DNA of 64,000 bases from JAAYQU01 sp037441445 (lineage in GTDB: Bacteria > Bacteroidota > Bacteroidia > Bacteroidales > Salinivirgaceae), in the NCBI GenBank assembly GCA_037441445.1, contig JBBISE010000010.1, positions 8,792 through 72,791 on the forward strand, read 5' to 3'. The position numbers were made by a program, and so were the translations under genes. Shown here in pieces: positions 8,876 through 17,369 of the stretch (its first letter is position 1; each line of letters begins with the position of its first letter). The notes beneath the pieces were generated by a model that had not been told where the DNA came from, ran no database searches, and saw only the letters and a list, made by a program, of their open reading frames with translations.

Positions 8876-10171
8876 TTATAAACTCCAGTATTTTAAATCG
8901 TTAATCTTGCTTTTAAAAATTCCTTTAATGTCCACGAAAATGGCTTCTGGTGCTGCCCACTTCTTAAAATCAACCTCGGTGTATTGCTTGAACTTACTAT
9001 GCTGGACTGCCACAACAATTACATCGTATTTTCCTGTTGGCTCGGGCTTAATTTTCAATCCATACTCCTCTTCCACCTCATGGGCGTTGGCATGCGGATC
9101 CACTGTATCAACCTGTACCTTGAAACTTTCAAACTCGCGTATAAGGTCAACCACCTTTGAATTTCTGATATCACTCACATCTTCCTTGAACGTCATGCCT
9201 AACATTAAAACCCTGGAATCACGCAAGTTTTTTTCGCTACCTACAACTTTTTTAACAATTTCGCTGGCGATCCACTGTGCCATACCATCGTTAATGGATC
9301 GTCCGCTATCAATGATCTGTGGATGGTAACCCTGCTGCTTGGCTTTATATAACAGGTAATACGGGTCAACGCCTATACAATGGCCTCCAACCAATCCCGG
9401 GCTGAATTTTAAGAAATTCCATTTCGTTCCTGCAGCCTCAAGAACTTCAAATGTATTGATTTTCATTTTATTGAAAATAATCGAGAGTTCATTCATTAAG
9501 GCAATGTTGACATCGCGCTGCGTGTTCTCGATAATTTTGGCGGCTTCGGCAACTTTTATACTGGAGGCTTTGTAAATTCCAGCCTTTACAATCATTTCAT
9601 ATACAAGGGCAATTTGCTCCAGCGCCTCGGTATCATTCCCTGAAACAATTTTCAGGATTGTGGTTATGGTATGTTCCTTATCGCCTGGGTTAATCCTTTC
9701 GGGCGAGAACCCAACCTTGAAATCGGTTCCCATTTTCAGGCCGCTTAGTTCCTCTAACAAAGGAACGCAGTCCTCTTCGGTGCAACTAGGGTAAACAGTC
9801 GATTCATAAACCACATAATCGCCCTTTTTCAGTGCTTTCCCCACACTACGTGTGGCTGAAAGCAAGGGTTTAAGGTCGGGAAGCCTGTGATCATCAATGG
9901 GGGTTGGCACAGCCACAATATGAAACTTTGCCATTTTCAAGTCTTCCGGATTTGCCGTGAACAGGATATTCGTATTATTGAAGGCTTCCGGCTCAAGTTC
10001 ATTGCTGGGGTCGATGCGATTTTTCATCATTTCCACCCTGTCCTGGCGAATATCGAACCCAACAACATGTGTTTTTTTTGCAAATTCAAGTGCAATGGGC
10101 AGCCCAACATATCCTAATCCTATTACACTGATAGAGGCTTTTCCATTAAGTATTTCTTGGTAAACTGACAT
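8876..10171 (-). CDS. Nucleotide-sugar (UDP-N-acetylhexosamine) 6-dehydrogenase, WbpO/TviB-like
   Basis: A 431-residue UDP-glucose/GDP-mannose dehydrogenase family protein. The N-terminal Rossmann motif is SVIGLGYVGLPIALEF; the catalytic cysteine is Cys265 in VGGHCIGVDPYY; the C-terminal UDP-binding domain begins near VLMLGMTFKEDVSDIRNS. The family oxidises C6 of a UDP-hexose(NAc) twice with NAD to give the uronic acid. ERINPGDKEH and FSPGLVGGHCIGVDPYYL are typical of the UDP-GlcNAc/GalNAc branch (TviB, WbpO, WbpA). It lies 3 bases after the oxidoreductase gene and is the last of the six sugar-nucleotide genes. Next to a 4-epimerase, UDP-GalNAcA is a plausible product. Confidence 0.9.
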   Translation of the reverse strand: MSVYQEILNGKASISVIGLGYVGLPIALEFAKKTHVVGFDIRQDRVEMMKNRIDPSNELEPEAFNNTNILFTANPEDLKMAKFHIVAVPTPIDDHRLPDLKPLLSATRSVGKALKKGDYVVYESTVYPSCTEEDCVPLLEELSGLKMGTDFKVGFSPERINPGDKEHTITTILKIVSGNDTEALEQIALVYEMIVKAGIYKASSIKVAEAAKIIENTQRDVNIALMNELSIIFNKMKINTFEVLEAAGTKWNFLKFSPGLVGGHCIGVDPYYLLYKAKQQGYHPQIIDSGRSINDGMAQWIASEIVKKVVGSEKNLRDSRVLMLGMTFKEDVSDIRNSKVVDLIREFESFKVQVDTVDPHANAHEVEEEYGLKIKPEPTGKYDVIVVAVQHSKFKQYTEVDFKKWAAPEAIFVDIKGIFKSKINDLKYWSL

Positions 10172-10174
10172 AAG

Positions 10175-11116
10175 CTACAATTTTTTAAGTTTAACAATCG
10201 GGTGAATTTCTCCCACTGATGAGAGTTGTTGATTTCGAATCTGATGAACTATTTCAATTGAGGTGCGAGCCTCTTCTGGACCAAAACCCTGGCCTTGTAA
10301 AACATTTTTATAGGTTTCAGTATGCAGGTCAGTAAAACCTTCGCTGAATTCTATTTCCTGTCCGGCGACTATTATTGACCTGTATGTTCTCTGTCCTTTG
10401 GCCTGAACCTCTTTGGGAAGATCGTTGCTATCAATACTCAGAAACCAACGTACGTTGGCAGTTTCCAGTTCGAGATATCCTGAAGCCTTGTGGGGTTCCC
10501 TAAGGTGTACTGTGCTTTTTTTTAGATGGCCAAAAATCCAGATTAACATATCAAAAAAATGAACACCAATGTTAGTTGCTACTCCGCCGGACTTTGTCAT
10601 ATCTCCTTTCCACGAGTAATCATACCATTTTCCACGACTAGTAATATAAGTCAGGTCAATATCATACATTTTTGCGGTGGCAGACTCTATTTGCTTTTTT
10701 AGGGCTATAATTGCAGGATGAAGCCGGAGTTGCAATACTGTGTATATTCTTTTATTGTATTCCTTCTGTAAATCGACCAAAGCATCGACATTCCATGGGT
10801 TTAAAACCAGGGGCTTTTCACAAATCGCTGCAGCTCCCTGTCTTAGTGCAAAGCGAATATGTGCATCGTGCAAATAATTTGGCGAGCAAATGGAAACATA
10901 ATCGAGGGGTTGATTAATCCGGCGCAGTTTGTCAACATGGCGGTCAAAACGCTCGAATTCGACAAAAAAATCACATTCCGGGAAAAAGGAATCTATTAGT
11001 CCCACACTGTCAAAGGGATCAAGAGCGGCCACCAACGTATTACCTGTGTCCCTGATGGCTTTCAGATGACGGGGTGCAATAAAACCGGCTACTCCAATAA
11101 GGGCAAATCGTTTCAA
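10175..11116 (-). CDS. Gfo/Idh/MocA oxidoreductase, WlbA/WbpB-like UDP-sugar 3-dehydrogenase
   Basis: A 313-residue protein with an N-terminal Rossmann fold (RFALIGVAGFIAPRHLKAI), the catalytic EKPLVLNP motif near residue 99 and the substrate-side motif TNIGVHFFDMLIW. This matches WlbA/WbpB, which oxidise the 3-hydroxyl of UDP-2-acetamido-2-deoxy-hexuronic acid to a 3-keto sugar for the next aminotransferase. The start MKRFALIGVAGFIAPRHLKA is characteristic of the WlbA branch. The gene is 11 bases downstream of the lyase gene and 3 bases before the dehydrogenase. Confidence 0.88.
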   Translation of the reverse strand: MKRFALIGVAGFIAPRHLKAIRDTGNTLVAALDPFDSVGLIDSFFPECDFFVEFERFDRHVDKLRRINQPLDYVSICSPNYLHDAHIRFALRQGAAAICEKPLVLNPWNVDALVDLQKEYNKRIYTVLQLRLHPAIIALKKQIESATAKMYDIDLTYITSRGKWYDYSWKGDMTKSGGVATNIGVHFFDMLIWIFGHLKKSTVHLREPHKASGYLELETANVRWFLSIDSNDLPKEVQAKGQRTYRSIIVAGQEIEFSEGFTDLHTETYKNVLQGQGFGPEEARTSIEIVHQIRNQQLSSVGEIHPIVKLKKL

Positions 11117-11127
11117 ATCAAATCGGT

Positions 11128-11970
11128 TTATTTGTTACTATTATCTTTCTTCCTGACATAATCTAAAATGCGCTGAATTCTGGTCAAATGAGGTTTTTCG
11201 TACAAACGACCATCAACCATTATAACAGAAAAATCGGTCAGTTTCGAAAAATCCACCTGATTGCCAATCTTCAATGCATGATCTATTTCTTGTGGACTGT
11301 AATACTCAATTCTCTGCAAAATATCAAGTTGGTTAGGATGTACTATCATTTTTGCGGTGTACCCCATCTGAAATCCTTCAAGAACCTCATCTTTGAAAAG
11401 CGGAAGATCTCTGATTTCCATACTTGCAAAATCAATTGCTTCAACATTATAGGCAACCGCGGCATTTAATACAACATTGCGTGCCCAACGAATCCTGTCC
11501 GGAGAATAACTCATTCCCACCACGGCTGCATAATCCTGAGCTCCCAAAGCAATTCCCTTTATTGGGAATTTCTTTTCATCAAAGAGCAATGGAATGTTCA
11601 TTAACGATAAAGGACTTTCCAATAAAAGAATCCACTCTATATCGGTAATATCGTAATAATCAAACACATTGTAAATATCATGCAACTGTTGTGGCGTGTC
11701 TATCTTAGGAAGCACGTAGCGTTTGAATCCCAAATCGAACAACATCTCTAACTGTTTATTGTTAATCTCACCATTACGGGAGAAAAGACGTGGCCTGACC
11801 CAATAAGTGTGTCTGTCAGCAAATTTAGCGATGTTTTCAATGGCAATTCCATATTCAGACTCAGCAACAGCATCCTCAAAATCGAGGATAAATTCATCGG
11901 CGTTTATTGACTTAATTTTATCAATAAACCTTGCCTTCGATGCAGGAACAAAAAAATAAGATCGCAACAT
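11128..11970 (-). CDS. HpcH/HpaI aldolase / CitE-like lyase in the amino-sugar operon
   Basis: A 280-residue TIM-barrel protein of the HpcH/HpaI (citrate lyase beta, malyl-CoA lyase) family. It starts LRSYFFVPASKARFIDK, has the metal-binding ILDFEDAVA, the glutamate in ILLLESPLSL, GIALGAQDYA and the C-terminal KMIVHPNQLD. These enzymes cleave or form 3-hydroxyacyl-CoA or 2-keto-acid aldol bonds with Mg. It is separated by one base from the acyltransferase gene and by 11 from the oxidoreductase, so it belongs to the operon. Its role in glycan synthesis is not known; supplying an acyl donor or a modified sugar is a guess. Confidence 0.82.
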   Translation of the reverse strand: MLRSYFFVPASKARFIDKIKSINADEFILDFEDAVAESEYGIAIENIAKFADRHTYWVRPRLFSRNGEINNKQLEMLFDLGFKRYVLPKIDTPQQLHDIYNVFDYYDITDIEWILLLESPLSLMNIPLLFDEKKFPIKGIALGAQDYAAVVGMSYSPDRIRWARNVVLNAAVAYNVEAIDFASMEIRDLPLFKDEVLEGFQMGYTAKMIVHPNQLDILQRIEYYSPQEIDHALKIGNQVDFSKLTDFSVIMVDGRLYEKPHLTRIQRILDYVRKKDNSNK

Positions 11971-11971
11971 A

Positions 11972-12550
11972 TTAGCTTTTTCGTTTTACAGAATTATTTT
12001 CCAGAATATATTCGATGTTCGTTTCGGGGCATTTTGCGCGTCGATCACAATCAAAGGTAAGTTTATGTCCGGCCTCGCTCATCCACCCCGCTTGTCTGGC
12101 CGGGTTTCCGACAACCAAAGCATAATCAGGGACGTCTTTCGTTACTACTGCTCCGGCCCCTATAAATGCATACCTTCCAATAGTAATTCCACAAACAATG
12201 GTTGCATTGGCCCCTATTGATGCTCCATGCTTCACAAGCGTGGTTTTGTACTCATCGCGCCTGGTTACAGCACTTCTTGGGTTGATGACATTGGTAAAAA
12301 CCATGCTGGGTCCGAGAAAAACATCATCTTCGCAAATTACACCTGTATAGATTGATACATTATTCTGAACCTTAACATTGTTTCCAAGAACAACATCGGG
12401 AGATACAACCACATTTTGACCTATGTTGCATTTCTTCCCTATTCGGCAGTTTGTCATAATGTGGCAGAAATGCCAAATTTTTGTTCCCTCGCCTATTTGG
12501 CAAGGTTCGTCAATAAAAGACGATGGATGTATTTGAACGTTTTGGTTCAT
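11972..12550 (-). CDS. Hexapeptide-repeat N-acyltransferase, WlbB/WbpD-like
   Basis: A 192-residue left-handed beta-helix protein with hexapeptide repeats (IGEGTKIWHFCHI, IGKKCNIGQNVVV, VFLGPSMVFTNV, IGANATIVCG). The sequence HPSSFID near the start and TNVINPRS are typical of WlbB/WbpD, which acetylates the 3-amino group of UDP-2-acetamido-3-amino-2,3-dideoxy-hexuronic acid with acetyl-CoA. It overlaps the aminotransferase gene by four bases (ATGA), a sign of translational coupling, and its substrate is that enzyme's product. Confidence 0.9.
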   Translation of the reverse strand: MNQNVQIHPSSFIDEPCQIGEGTKIWHFCHIMTNCRIGKKCNIGQNVVVSPDVVLGNNVKVQNNVSIYTGVICEDDVFLGPSMVFTNVINPRSAVTRRDEYKTTLVKHGASIGANATIVCGITIGRYAFIGAGAVVTKDVPDYALVVGNPARQAGWMSEAGHKLTFDCDRRAKCPETNIEYILENNSVKRKS

Positions 12551-13680
12551 CGGGTTTCGAAATAACGGATTACTTCATTGACGATTTTTGATTGTTGTTC
12601 AAAAGTAAGTTCCGTATGCATTGGCAACGAAATTACACATTTTGACAACATTTCGCTAACCGGAAATTGACTGATTTGTTCAGATTTTTGATTAAAAGCT
12701 TTCTGTTGATGTATCGGCACCGGATAATATATCATAGAAGGAATTCCTTTTTCCTTAAGCTCTTGTTGCAGCTTCAGGTTTTCGCCCTCGGGGACAGTAA
12801 GTGTATATTGATGAAAAATGTGTGTTGACTTACTGTTTCTTGCGGGAATTTTCAATTTGGGGTGATTTTGAAATGCCCGATCATAAAACTCAGCCGCTCT
12901 TTGCCGACGTAGGTTGAAATCATCGAGGTGTTTCAATTTAACATCGAGGATGGCCGCTTGCAATGTGTCCAATCGACTGTTAACACCTATGGTTTCGTGG
13001 TAGTATTTTACTGTCGAACCGTGGTTGGCAATCATTTTTAGCTTCTTAGCCAACATATCACAATTTGTAAAAATGGCACCGCCATCGCCGTAACAGCCCA
13101 GGTTTTTGGATGGAAAAAAGGAAGTAGTCCCAATGTCTCCAACAGTTCCTGCCATTCCTTGGAATTGTGAACCATTATAGAAAGCACCGGTAGCCTGGGC
13201 TGTATCTTCAATAACAAAGATATTGTACTTTCTGGCTATGTTCATTATGGCATCCATATTTGAACACTGGCCAAACAAATGCACAGGAATTATTGCCTTG
13301 GTCTGTTTTGTAATTAATCGTTCTATTTGCTCAGTATCAATATTGAAATCAGCGGGGTTAACATCTATCAAAACAGGGGTTGCCCCGAGCAAGGCAACGG
13401 CTTCAACGGTGGCAATGAAGGTGAAATCGGGTGTAATTACTTCATCACCGGGGCCAATCCCAAGGGCCATAAGCGCAATTTGTAGCGCGTCGGTGCCATT
13501 GGCAACTGGTATGACATATTTAACGCCAAGATATTGTGACAGGTTGGCCGAGAAATTTTGTACTTCAGTGCCATTTATGTAATGAGCAGACTCTAACACC
13601 GAATTTACGGCACAGTCTATCTCATTTTTCAGACGTTGATACTGTCCTTGCAGATCAACCATTTGAATGCTATTTCCCAT
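12547..13680 (-). CDS. DegT/DnrJ/EryC1/StrS aminotransferase, WlbC/WbpE-like
   Basis: A 377-residue PLP-dependent sugar aminotransferase. VANGTDALQIALMALGIGPGDEVI is the cofactor phosphate site, VIEDTAQATGA holds the PLP-ring aspartate, and the Schiff-base lysine is Lys192 in SFFPSKNLGCYGDGGA. The GDGGA stretch and N-terminal MVDLQGQYQRLK are typical of WlbC/WbpE, which uses glutamate to aminate the 3-keto-hexuronate made by WlbA/WbpB. The start overlaps the end of the epimerase gene by 11 bases. A second Met at residue 7 is an alternative start. Confidence 0.9.
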   Translation of the reverse strand: MGNSIQMVDLQGQYQRLKNEIDCAVNSVLESAHYINGTEVQNFSANLSQYLGVKYVIPVANGTDALQIALMALGIGPGDEVITPDFTFIATVEAVALLGATPVLIDVNPADFNIDTEQIERLITKQTKAIIPVHLFGQCSNMDAIMNIARKYNIFVIEDTAQATGAFYNGSQFQGMAGTVGDIGTTSFFPSKNLGCYGDGGAIFTNCDMLAKKLKMIANHGSTVKYYHETIGVNSRLDTLQAAILDVKLKHLDDFNLRRQRAAEFYDRAFQNHPKLKIPARNSKSTHIFHQYTLTVPEGENLKLQQELKEKGIPSMIYYPVPIHQQKAFNQKSEQISQFPVSEMLSKCVISLPMHTELTFEQQSKIVNEVIRYFETR

Positions 13681-14662
13681 TTTTGCTTTCTAAAACCCAT
13701 TTTACCGTTTCGTGCAAACCTTGGCGTAGATTATGGGTGGGATTGTATCCTAACAGTTTGCGGGCTCGTTCAATTGAGGCCATGGAGTGAGGTATATCTC
13801 CGCCACGGGGAGGGCCATAAATAGCCTGCACTTTTGAACACGAGGGATGGTATTGCGACAACTCGTCTCTGAGTGATTCGAACAATTCTGTAATGGTTGT
13901 CCGATCACCTACAGCAACGTTATATATTTTGTTGATTGCATCAGGATTGGTTGTTGTAGCTGCCAAAATATTGGCCTGCAAAACATTGTCGATATAGGTA
14001 AAATCGCGGCTGTAATTTCCGTCTCCGTTAATCACAGGTGATTCGTTATTCAAAATTTGGTCAATAAATTTGGGAATAACCGCTGCATAGGCACCTTTGG
14101 GATCCTGCCTGCGACCGAAAACGTTGAAGTAGCGCAGCCCTATGGTTTCAATACCATAGATGCGTGAAAAATTTTCAGCATATAACTCGTTTACATACTT
14201 TGTAATAGCATAAGGCGATAATGGTTTCCCAATGTTATCTTCTTCTTTTGGCAGTTTGGTACTATCGCCATAGGTCGATGAACTCGCGGCAAACACGATC
14301 CGCTTGATATTGGCACGGCGTGCAGCGTCGAAAATATTTACGGTTCCCACAATATTTATCCGGGTGGTTAATACCGGATTTTCAATTGAGCGCGGTACTG
14401 AGCCCAGAGCTGCCTGGTGAAAGACCAAATCAATACCCTGCATTGCTAAAGTACACGCATCATAGTTGCAAATGTCCGCCTCAATAAATTTAAAAGTAGG
14501 ATTAGACATAAGATGCTGAATATTAATCTTCTTTCCCGTGATAAAATTATCGATGACAACGACTTTATTTCCTTGAGAAAGTAATAAATCAACCAGGTTT
14601 GAGCCAATAAACCCAGCACCTCCGGTGACCAGTACGTTTTTGCCTGAGAGTTCTAGATTCAT
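13670..14662 (-). CDS. NAD-dependent UDP-sugar epimerase, WbpP/TviC-like
   Basis: A 330-residue extended short-chain dehydrogenase: VLVTGGAGFIGSNLVDLL binds NAD, AASSSTYGDS carries the catalytic Ser/Thr and YAITKYVNEL the Tyr-Lys pair. ALGSVPRSIENP and RYFNVFGRRQDPKGAYAAVIP are typical of UDP-GlcNAc/GalNAc 4-epimerases (TviC, WbpP). I chose the ATG at 14662; an upstream in-frame start at 14704 would add 14 residues of non-SDR sequence and would lie upstream of a possible -7 box (TACTTTCG, 14692-14699). It heads the minus-strand sugar operon and overlaps the next gene by 11 bases. Confidence 0.9.
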   Translation of the reverse strand: MNLELSGKNVLVTGGAGFIGSNLVDLLLSQGNKVVVIDNFITGKKINIQHLMSNPTFKFIEADICNYDACTLAMQGIDLVFHQAALGSVPRSIENPVLTTRINIVGTVNIFDAARRANIKRIVFAASSSTYGDSTKLPKEEDNIGKPLSPYAITKYVNELYAENFSRIYGIETIGLRYFNVFGRRQDPKGAYAAVIPKFIDQILNNESPVINGDGNYSRDFTYIDNVLQANILAATTTNPDAINKIYNVAVGDRTTITELFESLRDELSQYHPSCSKVQAIYGPPRGGDIPHSMASIERARKLLGYNPTHNLRQGLHETVKWVLESKNGK

Positions 14663-14750
14663 TATAGGTCTGTATAGTTGTTTTGTGTTCACGAAAGTAA
14701 ACAAATTTCCGGTTTATTGCACTCACCAGTGGTCTAAAAAAAATCAATAA

Positions 14751-14829
14751 AAAAAGTTGATCCTTCCGTTTGTTAGGCAAATAAAAGCTGCAAGGCTGTT
14801 AACTGACGTCGTGGAAGGATCAACTTTTT
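14751..14829 (-). terminator. Terminator of rny with a 17-base-pair stem
   Basis: The arms 14751-14767 and 14813-14829 are perfectly complementary over 17 bases and enclose a 45-base loop. On the minus strand the second arm ends in CTTTTT. It begins 9 bases after the rny stop, so it is a rho-independent terminator for rny and also separates it from the sugar operon. The core pairing is GTTGATCCTTCC with GGAAGGATCAAC. Confidence 0.75.
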
Positions 14830-14837
14830 ATTGTGAA

Positions 14838-16382
14838 TTACCTAGCAAAGCTTACTGAACGGGTTTCCCGGATAACGGTAACTTTTACCTGACCAGGGTA
14901 AGTCATTCCGTCCTGAATTTTTCTGGCAATATCAAACGAAAGGGTTTCAGCATCCTTGTCCGATACTTTATCGCTGCCAACAATTACGCGAAGTTCACGA
15001 CCAGCTTGTATAGCATAGGTTTTGAGTACGCCATTGTAACCTAAGGCAAGTTCTTCAAGCTCCTTTAACCGTTTGATATATGACTCTACCACCTCACGGC
15101 GCGCACCCGGTCTTGCGCCTGAAATTGCGTCACAAACCTGAACAATTGGGGCTAACAGGGTTGTCATTTCCACTTCTTCGTGGTGCGAGCCTATGGCGTT
15201 GCAAACTTCCGGTTTTTCCTTGTATTTCTCAGCCAGCTTCATACCAAGAATTGCGTGCGGCAATTCCGGCTCATCGTCGGGCACTTTTCCAATATCGTGG
15301 AGCAAACCGGCACGTTTGGCTAATTTTGCATTCAGACCCAGTTCAGAAGCCATAATGGCACAAAGGTTGGCAACCTCGCGACTATGCTGGAGCAGGTTTT
15401 GCCCGTAAGAACTGCGGTATTTCATTTTTCCGATCAAACGAATAAGTTCGGGATGCAGGCCATGTATTCCCAGGTCGATAGCAGTACGTTTTCCTGTCTC
15501 GACAAGTTCTTCCTCGATTTGTTTCTGTACTTTGGCAACCACTTCTTCAATGCGCGCAGGATGGATACGACCATCGGTAACCAGTTGATGTAGAGCCAGA
15601 CGGGCAGTCTCGCGACGCACAGGATCAAAAGCCGAAAGAATAATGGCTTCCGGGGTATCGTCAACAATTATCTCAACGCCTGTAGCAGCTTCGAGCGCCC
15701 TGATGTTCCTTCCTTCGCGGCCAATTATTCGTCCTTTAATTTCATCGTTCTCGATGTGGAATACGGTAACCGAATTTTCAATAGCATGCTCGGTAGCAAC
15801 ACGTTGAATGGTTTGTATAACCACTCTTTTCGCTTCTTTACTGGCAGTTAGTTTAGCTTCGTCCATTACCTCGTTAATATAAGCCATGGCTTCAGTCCTG
15901 GCTTCAGCCCTGAGCGATTCAACCAACTGGTTTTTAGCTTCATCAACTGAAAGTCCGCTAATGGCTTCCAACTGCTCAATGGTTTGCTTTTGCATCCGCT
16001 CAAGTTCTTCGGCTTTTTTCTCAACCATTTCCAACTGCTGAGTCAGGTTCTCGCGGATTGCATCTACTTCTTTGCTTTTACGATTTGTCTCCTCAATCTT
16101 TTGTGCAATGGCCGTTTCACGCTGTTTGGCCTTTGTTTCCAAAGCCGTAATTTTCGAGTTTTTATCGGCAATGTATTTTTCATGTTCTGACTTCAGGTGA
16201 AGAAACTTTTCTTTTGCCTGAAGGATTTTTTCTTTCCTGATGACCTCGGCTTCGGCCTGAGCATCTGCAATGATCCTCTCGGTCTTTTTCCTCTGTGCTT
16301 TTTGCCATAGTATATATGAAAGCACTGCTCCTAATAGGAAGGCTACGAGCAGCATCACATAGTGTATTACGCTTATTTCCAT
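14838..16382 (-). CDS. rny: Ribonuclease Y
   Basis: A 514-residue protein of the usual RNase Y length and order: N-terminal membrane span (about residues 6-24), a long charged coiled coil to about residue 190, a KH RNA-binding domain (GRIIGREGRNIRALEAATGVEI) and an HD hydrolase domain with HSREVAN, LLHDIGK and GSHHEE supplying the metal ligands. RNase Y is the membrane-anchored endonuclease that starts mRNA decay in many bacteria without RNase E. The gene is transcribed after the 6S-like RNA and zapA. Confidence 0.97.
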   Translation of the reverse strand: MEISVIHYVMLLVAFLLGAVLSYILWQKAQRKKTERIIADAQAEAEVIRKEKILQAKEKFLHLKSEHEKYIADKNSKITALETKAKQRETAIAQKIEETNRKSKEVDAIRENLTQQLEMVEKKAEELERMQKQTIEQLEAISGLSVDEAKNQLVESLRAEARTEAMAYINEVMDEAKLTASKEAKRVVIQTIQRVATEHAIENSVTVFHIENDEIKGRIIGREGRNIRALEAATGVEIIVDDTPEAIILSAFDPVRRETARLALHQLVTDGRIHPARIEEVVAKVQKQIEEELVETGKRTAIDLGIHGLHPELIRLIGKMKYRSSYGQNLLQHSREVANLCAIMASELGLNAKLAKRAGLLHDIGKVPDDEPELPHAILGMKLAEKYKEKPEVCNAIGSHHEEVEMTTLLAPIVQVCDAISGARPGARREVVESYIKRLKELEELALGYNGVLKTYAIQAGRELRVIVGSDKVSDKDAETLSFDIARKIQDGMTYPGQVKVTVIRETRSVSFAR

Positions 16383-16426
16383 AATTTTAATAAGTTAAGG
16401 TTTATAATTGAGTTTAAAGTGCCATT

Positions 16427-16629
16427 AAAAAAAACCCGCACCAAAGAGCTTTAGTCGTTTAAGGAAAAACCCTTATTGACATGAATGGCGTTGCAACATT
16501 GGGTCTGACTTCCACTGTCCCTTGCGGGAACCTTGCCGAAACATGGTTGAGGCCTGTCATTGCCAAGTTTAGCTTATCGCCAATGTTTAATAGTGTTGAT
16601 TTTTCTAAACCCCAAAGTATTGGTGCGGG
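16427..16629 (-). ncRNA. ssrS: 6S-like RNA (ssrS candidate) between zapA and rny
   Basis: On the minus strand a 195-base element runs from CCCGCACCA (16629-16621) to its exact complement TGGTGCGGG (16443-16435), followed at once by eight T residues (16427-16434). The centre holds a TCCC-GCAA-GGGA hairpin (16518-16529) close to the midpoint. A rod closed by a terminal stem, about 190 bases long, lying directly downstream of zapA, is the layout of 6S RNA, which binds the housekeeping RNA polymerase. Linkage to zapA is known for E. coli ssrS. The upstream zapA stop is 33 bases away, so it could be processed from a zapA transcript. The name is an inference from position and shape; the structure with a terminator is directly visible. 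Confidence 0.65.
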
Positions 16630-16661
16630 CAATATCTTGCTATGTTAAAGAACGTCGTTTT

Positions 16662-16952
16662 TTACTCTTTCTCAATGGCTACATCAAGTTCATAGTTCAA
16701 TTTTTCAAGAATTTCGACAAGGTGATTGTCGGTTTTATTATCCTCGAGCTGTCCTAATTTTGATACGAATTGCAAAGCTGCCATAGCTAAAAAATCCTGT
16801 GTGTCTTTATCGACATAGACTTTTTTGTATTGCAGGACAGCATCATTAATACGCCGGGCTGCAACACGGATGCGCTCCTCGTCGGAACGTTCGATTTTTA
16901 TCGGATAGTACCGCTCGGCTATGTTTACCCGTATGGTAAAATCATTTTCCAT
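16662..16952 (-). CDS. zapA: Cell division protein ZapA
   Basis: A 96-residue protein with the ZapA pattern: an N-terminal beta-strand domain (FTIRVNIAERYYPIKI), then DEERIRVAARRINDAVLQYK and a C-terminal coiled coil starting DFLAMAALQFVSKL. ZapA is a dimer or tetramer that cross-links FtsZ filaments at the division ring. The gene starts 11 bases after the upstream coiled-coil gene and is followed by the 6S-like RNA and rny, a common neighbourhood. Confidence 0.9.
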   Translation of the reverse strand: MENDFTIRVNIAERYYPIKIERSDEERIRVAARRINDAVLQYKKVYVDKDTQDFLAMAALQFVSKLGQLEDNKTDNHLVEILEKLNYELDVAIEKE

Positions 16953-16963
16953 CTATTGCAATT

Positions 16964-17257
16964 CTACTGAGTTAAGAGTGCTAAACATTGGTCAATCTCC
17001 CGCACAATGTTGCTAATTTTCTGCTTGGCTTCCGACGAATTTTCAGGGGTTTCGGTTAGTGAACGAGCTGCTTTCAGGTTTTTGTACTTTTGTTCCAACT
17101 CTTTGTACTGCAACTCTTTTTCGTCCAATCGTGACCTTATATCCTGAATTTCTGATGTCAGCATCGCGTTTGCTTCCCTGCAATTCTCATACAATACTAC
17201 CAACCTGCTCACTTTCAATTGCACTTCGGATAGCAATGCTTCTTTAGTTTTTGCCAT
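16964..17257 (-). CDS. Small coiled-coil protein upstream of zapA
   Basis: A 97-residue, fully helical, charged protein. Leucine heptads run from about residue 8 to 70 (VQLKVSRLVVLYENCREA, then KELQYKELEQKYKNLKAAR), followed by a short C-terminal helix IVREIDQCLALL. There is no enzyme motif. Its position 11 bases before zapA on the same strand suggests a division-site partner, perhaps a ZapB-like protein, but this is inference from context only. Confidence 0.75.
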   Translation of the reverse strand: MAKTKEALLSEVQLKVSRLVVLYENCREANAMLTSEIQDIRSRLDEKELQYKELEQKYKNLKAARSLTETPENSSEAKQKISNIVREIDQCLALLTQ

Positions 17258-17369
17258 ACATCATTAATTAGCTCCACAAAACTACTAAACAATTCACAAT
17301 TTTGCAAATGTCGTAGTTCAATTTGTAAACGTTTGAATGGGTAGAAAAGTTTACATGTACCTGTTTTTT

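Noticed and set aside
16560..16757. 65-codon plus-strand frame over the 6S-like RNA and zapA end
   Set aside because: It overlaps zapA antisense and the structured RNA, and has no family resemblance.
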